Source: JAZPYZ01 sp045544455 (lineage in GTDB: Bacteria > Bacillota > Clostridia > Oscillospirales > Acutalibacteraceae). From it: 64,000 nucleotides of DNA. This document shows, piece after piece, positions 59,631 through 64,000 of the stretch (position 1 is the first letter of the stretch; each line of letters begins with the position of its first letter). Under the pieces are notes generated by a model. It was not told where the DNA came from and did not search any database. It worked only from the letters and a program-made list of their open reading frames with translations. Location of the stretch: NCBI GenBank assembly GCA_045544455.1, contig JAZPYZ010000003.1, forward strand, positions 141,036 through 205,035, given 5' to 3'. The translations under genes and the position numbers were made by a program.

Positions 59631-60920
59631 TTGAAACCGATCAATCAACAATGGCCAAACGGTATGCGTGTGTTGACTTTACCGCAAGACCGGTTTACAA
59701 CGGCTCATATCACGGTGGCGTTTTCGTTGCCGTTAAACGATGCGACTGTGGCGGCGAATGCGATGGTGCCGTTTTTGTTGCGCCGTCGGTCGGCGGCATA
59801 TCCCGATATGTCGGGTTTGAACAAGCGGTTATACGAATTATACGGCGCGCAGATCGATGGCGATGTACTGGGCGTGGGAGATGCGCAACTGTTGGTAATG
59901 ACGGCCGAGGTGATTCGCGACCGTTGTGCGCTGGACGGCGAAACGCCGGTGGCGGATACGGTGGCGGTGTTGCGCGAATTGTTGTTCCGCCCGTATTTGG
60001 TGGATGGGTTGTTTGATCAAGACGATATGCAAAGTGAACAACGTTGTATGATCGAACGGATTCGTGCCGAGATCAACGAAAAGCGGCGTTATGCTCGTCG
60101 TCGGTGCGAAGAGTTGTTGTGCCAAGGGCAAGCCTGCGCCGTACCGCTATACGGTACCGAGGAGCAGGTACAAGCGTTGGATGCCGAAACAGTGACCAAC
60201 GCGTGGCAAACCATGCTCGCCACCGCCCCGATGCAGGTGATCGTGCAAGGGGTGGACGATGCGACAGGTCTGGTGCAATCGTTGGCGGACGAACTCGCGG
60301 CGATCGCGCGTACCCCGATCGAACCGGGTGCGAACCGGCCGGTTGCGGCGCGTGAGTTGGTGGAAGAAACCGAACAAATGGAACTTAACCAATGCAAATT
60401 GGTGCTTGGATTTTACAGTGAAGTCGCGCCGGACGATGCGTGTGTACCGGCAATGCGACTGATGAATGCGTTGCTGGGCGGTACGGCGCACTCGTTGTTG
60501 TTCCGCCACGTGCGTGAAGAACAAAGTTTGTGTTATTACTGTGCCTCGTCGTACGATCGACATAAAGGTATTTTGATGATCGACAGTGGGGTAGAAGCGG
60601 CGATGGTGACCAAAGCCAAAGAGGAGATCTTACGGCAATTGACCGCTATTCAAACCGGCGATTTTTCCGATGAGGAACTCGACGATGCCAAACGCAGTAC
60701 CGCTACGCGGTTTTATATGAACGAGGACGGGCAGGATTATCTGTCGGGCTGGTATCTTGGTCAAACCGCGACCTGTGGGGCGATCCAAACACCTACCGAA
60801 GCGGCGGACGAATTAGCGCCGTTGACCAAAGCAGAGGTACAAGCGGCGGCCAAACGATTCACGCTGGGATGTGTGTACCTATTGCAACCGACCGAAAAGG
60901 AGGCAACCGCATGCGTATAA
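59631..60920 (+). CDS. M16 peptidase-like protein, catalytically incomplete (YfmF-like)
   Basis: A 429-residue M16 (insulinase/mitochondrial processing-peptidase) family member. The HxxEH zinc motif is missing: the region reads MVPFLLRRRSAAYPDMSGLNKRLYELYGA. It resembles B. subtilis YfmF, which pairs with an active M16 partner. The start is TTG at 59631 with AAAGGGG 9 nt upstream; an ATG at 59598 would fall at the transcription start. It overlaps the next gene by 10 bases. The pair is linked to EF-P 5-aminopentanol modification in Bacillus; no efp gene is here. Confidence 0.88.
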   Translation: MKPINQQWPNGMRVLTLPQDRFTTAHITVAFSLPLNDATVAANAMVPFLLRRRSAAYPDMSGLNKRLYELYGAQIDGDVLGVGDAQLLVMTAEVIRDRCALDGETPVADTVAVLRELLFRPYLVDGLFDQDDMQSEQRCMIERIRAEINEKRRYARRRCEELLCQGQACAVPLYGTEEQVQALDAETVTNAWQTMLATAPMQVIVQGVDDATGLVQSLADELAAIARTPIEPGANRPVAARELVEETEQMELNQCKLVLGFYSEVAPDDACVPAMRLMNALLGGTAHSLLFRHVREEQSLCYYCASSYDRHKGILMIDSGVEAAMVTKAKEEILRQLTAIQTGDFSDEELDDAKRSTATRFYMNEDGQDYLSGWYLGQTATCGAIQTPTEAADELAPLTKAEVQAAAKRFTLGCVYLLQPTEKEATACV

Positions 60921-62176
60921 AAACCTTTATCCATCCGGATACCGGTGAAACCTGTCGCTATACCGTGCATACGTCTGGCTTGCCGATCTACGTGTGGGAG
61001 AAGCCGAAATACGGTTCGTCGTATGCGGTGTTCGCAACGGAATACGGTTCGGTCGATACCACCTTCACGGTGAACGGCCGTGACTTGACCGTTCCGGAAG
61101 GAATTGCTCACTATCTCGAACACAAACTGTTTGAAAACGAAGATTGCGATGCGTTTGCGCGTTATGCCAAAACCGGCGCTTCGGCCAATGCATATACGAG
61201 TTTTGATCGCACGGCGTATCTATTTTCTGCGACCGGCGATATCACGCCGTCGTTGGAGATTTTATTGGATTTTGTTCAAAAACCCTATTTCACACCCGAA
61301 ACGGTACAGAAAGAACAAGGCATTATCGGACAGGAGATCCGCATGTGCGAAGATTCGCCGTCGCGGTGTGTGTTGTTCAATATGTTACAAGGGTTATACC
61401 ATACCCATCCGGTACGGGTGGATATTGCCGGCACAGTCGAGTCGATCGCGCAGATTACCGACACGTTGTTGTACGATTGCTATCACGCGTTTTATAACCT
61501 GCATAACATGGTGCTGGCGGTAGCCGGTAACGTGACGATGGAACAGGTGTTGGCGGTAGCGGATCGGATTCTGAAACCGGCACCGGCCTGGGAGATGCAA
61601 CGTCCGGTTGCCAATGAACCGGATACCGCGTTGAAACAACGGGTAGAACAGACGATGCCGGTTGCGGCGCCGTTGTTTTGCTTAGGGTTCAAAGAATCGA
61701 TGGACGGCGATTATGTCAGTGCCAGCCGTTTAGCGGCGGCCAATCTGCTCATGCCGTTGCTCGCCGGTCGCGGTTCATCGCTATATGCGTCGCTGATGAA
61801 TCGTGGTCTGATCAACGAAACGTTCGATATCGAATATTTTGACGGGCGCAGTTTTGCCATGGCGATGTTCAGCGGCGAATCCAACGATCCCGATGCGGTG
61901 GCGCAAGCGATCTACGAGGAGATCGATCGGGTGCGGCAAGAAGGATTTAGCCAAGCGGATTTTGATGCGGCTAAACGCGCGTTATACGGCGCGCAGTTGC
62001 GCCAGTTTAATCAGGTGGAAGCCTGCGGTGATCTGTTGATCAGCGACCACTTCTACGGGCGCGAACCGTTTGGGTTTGCACAGGCGGTGGCCGCGGTCAC
62101 GAAAGAGCAGGTAGAACAGTTGTTGCAGGAAGGATGGACGCGCGACAAGAGCACCTTGTCGATCGTGCATCCGTAA
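60911..62176 (+). CDS. M16 peptidase, active type (YfmH-like)
   Basis: A 421-residue zinc metallopeptidase with HYLEH (67-71) in IAHYLEHKLFENED and the downstream glutamate in IIGQEIRMCED. Also LHNMVLAVAGNVTMEQV and GRGSSLYASLMNRGLI. It probably acts with the preceding inactive subunit as a heterodimer. AAGGAGG precedes the ATG, which lies inside the end of the upstream gene. Confidence 0.92.
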   Translation: MRIKTFIHPDTGETCRYTVHTSGLPIYVWEKPKYGSSYAVFATEYGSVDTTFTVNGRDLTVPEGIAHYLEHKLFENEDCDAFARYAKTGASANAYTSFDRTAYLFSATGDITPSLEILLDFVQKPYFTPETVQKEQGIIGQEIRMCEDSPSRCVLFNMLQGLYHTHPVRVDIAGTVESIAQITDTLLYDCYHAFYNLHNMVLAVAGNVTMEQVLAVADRILKPAPAWEMQRPVANEPDTALKQRVEQTMPVAAPLFCLGFKESMDGDYVSASRLAAANLLMPLLAGRGSSLYASLMNRGLINETFDIEYFDGRSFAMAMFSGESNDPDAVAQAIYEEIDRVRQEGFSQADFDAAKRALYGAQLRQFNQVEACGDLLISDHFYGREPFGFAQAVAAVTKEQVEQLLQEGWTRDKSTLSIVHP

Positions 62177-62196
62177 AGGTACAGGAGGTTGACAAC

Positions 62197-63180
62197 ATGG
62201 TGGATGTAGGATACGTCTCGTTCCCGGGGTTGGGGTTGGAAATTCCGATTTCGCGCGGTATCGAGTTATTTAATACCGGCATCGTTATCTATTGGTATGG
62301 CGTGGTGATTGCGCTTGGTTTTGCCTTGGCGGTGATCTATGCGCTTCGTCATGCAAAACGGTTTGAACTCGAAGTCGATCCGATGATCGACGTGGTATTG
62401 GTTGCGGCGGTGTTCTCGATTATCGGTGCCCGCCTATATTACATACTGTTTTCGGGACGTTTGGCTGCCTATTGGGCGGAACCGTTATCGATGTTGGACA
62501 TTCGAGATGGCGGTATGGCCATTTACGGTGCGGTGATCGGAGCGTTTGTCACCGGCATTTGGATGTCTCGGGTGCGCAAGGTCCATACCTTGGCTTTGTT
62601 TGATCTGGCATCGATCGGATTTTGCATTGGTCAAGCGCTTGGCCGTTGGGGCAATTTCTTTAACCAAGAAGCGTTTGGCAGCAATACCACGTTGCCTTGG
62701 GGTATGACCGGTTCGACCATTGCACTTGGACTCGGCGGCGAAAACTTTGATCCGAGTTTGCCGGTTCACCCGACCTTTTTGTACGAGTCGCTATGGTGCG
62801 TGCTCGGGTTTGTACTGTTACACGTATTGTCGCGCAAAGCGTACACGTTTAAAGGCCGGTTGTTCAGCACCTATTTGATGTGGTACGGATTGGGCCGCGT
62901 GGTGTTAGAGGGATTGCGTACCGACAGTTTAATGATCGGTGCGGTGCGCGTGTCGCAACTGTTATCGGCGTTGCTGATCGTGGCCGGTGCGGTGTTATAT
63001 TACGTGTTGGCACGCCGCGCAAAACAGGCGGCGGCCCCGGTCGAAGAGCACTTGTTCAGCGATCCGGAAGAGGAGATCAAAGCACAGGAGATTACCACCA
63101 TTTCGTTGAGTGACCTCGATGAAGAGGACGAGGGATCGACACAGACTACGGAGGATGAAACCAATGGCGAAGATCATTGA
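62197..63180 (+). CDS. lgt: Prolipoprotein diacylglyceryl transferase
   Basis: A 327-residue integral membrane enzyme that adds diacylglycerol to lipobox cysteines, such as the transglutaminase lipoprotein of this window. Motifs: IYWYGVVIALGFAL, RDGGMAIYGAVIGAF, the signature GRWGNFFNQEAFG and PVHPTFLYESLWCV. Seven membrane helices are expected. The C-terminus has an extra acidic cytoplasmic tail of about 50 residues. The ATG at 62197 has AGGAGG upstream. It overlaps folD by 17 bp. Confidence 0.95.
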   Translation: MVDVGYVSFPGLGLEIPISRGIELFNTGIVIYWYGVVIALGFALAVIYALRHAKRFELEVDPMIDVVLVAAVFSIIGARLYYILFSGRLAAYWAEPLSMLDIRDGGMAIYGAVIGAFVTGIWMSRVRKVHTLALFDLASIGFCIGQALGRWGNFFNQEAFGSNTTLPWGMTGSTIALGLGGENFDPSLPVHPTFLYESLWCVLGFVLLHVLSRKAYTFKGRLFSTYLMWYGLGRVVLEGLRTDSLMIGAVRVSQLLSALLIVAGAVLYYVLARRAKQAAAPVEEHLFSDPEEEIKAQEITTISLSDLDEEDEGSTQTTEDETNGEDH

Positions 63181-64000
63181 TGGAAAAGCGGTTGCGGCAT
63201 CGTTGCGCGAACGCATGACGGTGCAGGTGGCCGAACTGAAAGAACAGGGCCTGGATATCGGACTGGCGGTGATCATCGTCGGGGACGATCCGGCTTCGCG
63301 TGTATACGTCAACAACAAGAAAAAAGCGTGTTTGCAGGTCGGTATCCGGTCGGAAGAGTTTGCGTTGCCGGCCGAAACTACCCAAGAACAACTGTTGGCC
63401 TTGGTGCGCGAACTCAATGCACGCGACGACATTCACGGCATTTTATGTCAACTGCCGTTGCCGAAACATCTCGACGATAAAGTCGTGATCGAGGCAATCG
63501 ATCCGCGCAAAGACGTGGATGCGTTTCACACCGAAAACGTCGGCCACATCATGATCGGCGACTATCATTTTCTGCCGTGTACGCCGGCCGGTGTGATGGA
63601 ACTGCTGCATGCGGCGGACGTAGAGGTTGCCGGTAAACAATGCGTTGTGATCGGCCGCAGTAACATCGTCGGCAAACCGATGGCGATGTTGTTGTTACAC
63701 GAAAACGGCACCGTGACCATCTGCCATTCGCGCACAAAGAATCTCAAAGAGATCTGTGCATCGGCGGATATTTTGGTGGCGGCAGTCGGCAAAGCCAAAT
63801 TTGTTACCGCCGACATGGTCAAACCCGGCGCGGCCGTAATCGACGTTGGGATGAACCGGGATGAAAACGGCAAACTCTGCGGTGACGTGGATTTTGCCGC
63901 CGTGGAACCGATTGCCGGTTGCATTACACCGGTGCCCGGTGGGGTAGGCCCGATGACCATTACCATGTTGTTAAAAAACACCATCACCGCGGCAATGCGC
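63164..64000 (+). CDS. folD: Bifunctional methylenetetrahydrofolate dehydrogenase/cyclohydrolase, 3' end outside window
   Basis: The first 279 residues of FolD, open at the right edge. It interconverts methylene-THF, methenyl-THF and formyl-THF. YVNNKKKACLQVGI carries the catalytic Lys, GILCQLPLPKHL and KDVDAFHTENVG follow, then the NADP site VVIGRSNIVGKPMAMLLL and CITPVPGGVGPMTITMLL. Only the last few residues are missing. GGAGG lies 9 nt before the ATG, which sits in the end of lgt. Confidence 0.96.
   Translation, partial: MAKIIDGKAVAASLRERMTVQVAELKEQGLDIGLAVIIVGDDPASRVYVNNKKKACLQVGIRSEEFALPAETTQEQLLALVRELNARDDIHGILCQLPLPKHLDDKVVIEAIDPRKDVDAFHTENVGHIMIGDYHFLPCTPAGVMELLHAADVEVAGKQCVVIGRSNIVGKPMAMLLLHENGTVTICHSRTKNLKEICASADILVAAVGKAKFVTADMVKPGAAVIDVGMNRDENGKLCGDVDFAAVEPIAGCITPVPGGVGPMTITMLLKNTITAAMR

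Noticed and set aside
1..64000. CRISPR arrays, insertion sequences, prophage genes or rRNA operons
   Set aside because: No regularly spaced repeats, transposase, integrase, phage structural gene or rRNA sequence was seen in any part of the window.

Overview
The window looks like chromosomal DNA of an anaerobic, endospore-forming member of the Clostridia (Bacillota), perhaps Oscillospirales-like; the exact taxon cannot be fixed from the sequence alone. The reasons are an anaerobic class III ribonucleotide reductase (NrdD/NrdG), sporulation genes (dpaAB, cwlD, spoIIR), RNase Y next to YmdB, the Asp23-like/YloV/RecG cluster, a Prp-type N-terminal extension on ribosomal protein L27, and strong AGGAGG/AAAGGAG ribosome-binding sites. 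No insertion sequence, prophage gene, CRISPR array or rRNA was seen. Both ends cut a gene: nagA on the left and folD on the right.

Layout. 1-770: 3' end of nagA and tRNA-Gly(CCC). 0.8-1.3 kb: YgjV-like membrane protein (minus). 1.4-5.3 kb: a complete nucleoside salvage operon (DeoR regulator, deoC, deoD, cdd, pdp). 5.4-7.2 kb (minus): a NifU-like scaffold protein and the uncharacterised GGGtGRT protein. 7.3-17 kb: polA, rny-ymdB, Asp23-like/yloV, recG. 17-20.5 kb (minus): a surface-polymer locus with a TagGH-type ABC exporter and a fusion of an iron-type alcohol dehydrogenase with a LicD transferase. 20.6-23.8 kb (minus): phosphohexomutase, prmA, rsmE. 23.9-26.3 kb: capA-like gene and asnA. 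26.4-30.5 kb: nrdG, nrdD (with a fused thioredoxin-like domain) and trxB, with two NrdR boxes over the nrdD promoter. 30.6-31.2 kb: cyclase-family protein (minus). 31.3-37.9 kb: recJ, relA, pgeF, dpaA, dpaB. 38-41.4 kb: rpiB, an unknown membrane protein, cwlD, radA. 41.4-44.5 kb: yfbR, a large unknown surface protein, and an LUD protein. 44.6-48.3 kb (minus): sugar isomerase-like protein, amidase-like protein, LTA-synthase/OpgB-like phosphoglycerol transferase with a small membrane partner, and tRNA-Leu(UAG) with a partial duplication. 48.6-49.7 kb: rplU-prp-rpmA. 49.9-53 kb: HprK-like kinase, proC, rsmD, coaD, coiled-coil protein. 53-56.1 kb (minus): transglutaminase lipoprotein, ACT protein, PFL/UPF0210 protein. 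56.3-58.8 kb: Lrp-type regulator, aminotransferase, ispE. 58.9-64 kb: spoIIR, a YfmF/YfmH-like M16 peptidase pair, lgt, folD (partial).

Regulation. Most housekeeping promoters visible here follow TTGACA-like, 17 bp, TATAAT-like spacing, and many have an extended -10 (TGn). Two sporulation genes have candidate forespore or mother-cell promoters: a SigK-like one before dpaA and a SigF-like one before spoIIR. The dpaA promoter lies in the 5' arm of a 13-bp hairpin whose 3' arm carries the only SD-like sequence of dpaA. This suggests a switch in which read-through RNA is blocked and SigK-initiated RNA is not. cwlD has a similar SD-covering hairpin. Several genes (nrdG, trxB, recG, ymdB, dpaA) directly follow terminator-like hairpins with no obvious promoter between, a recurrent attenuation-like layout.

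The least-described items are the alcohol dehydrogenase-LicD fusion, the dpaA nested promoter/hairpin, the tRNA-Leu duplication, the GGGtGRT/NifU-like pair, and the NrdD-thioredoxin fusion next to trxB.
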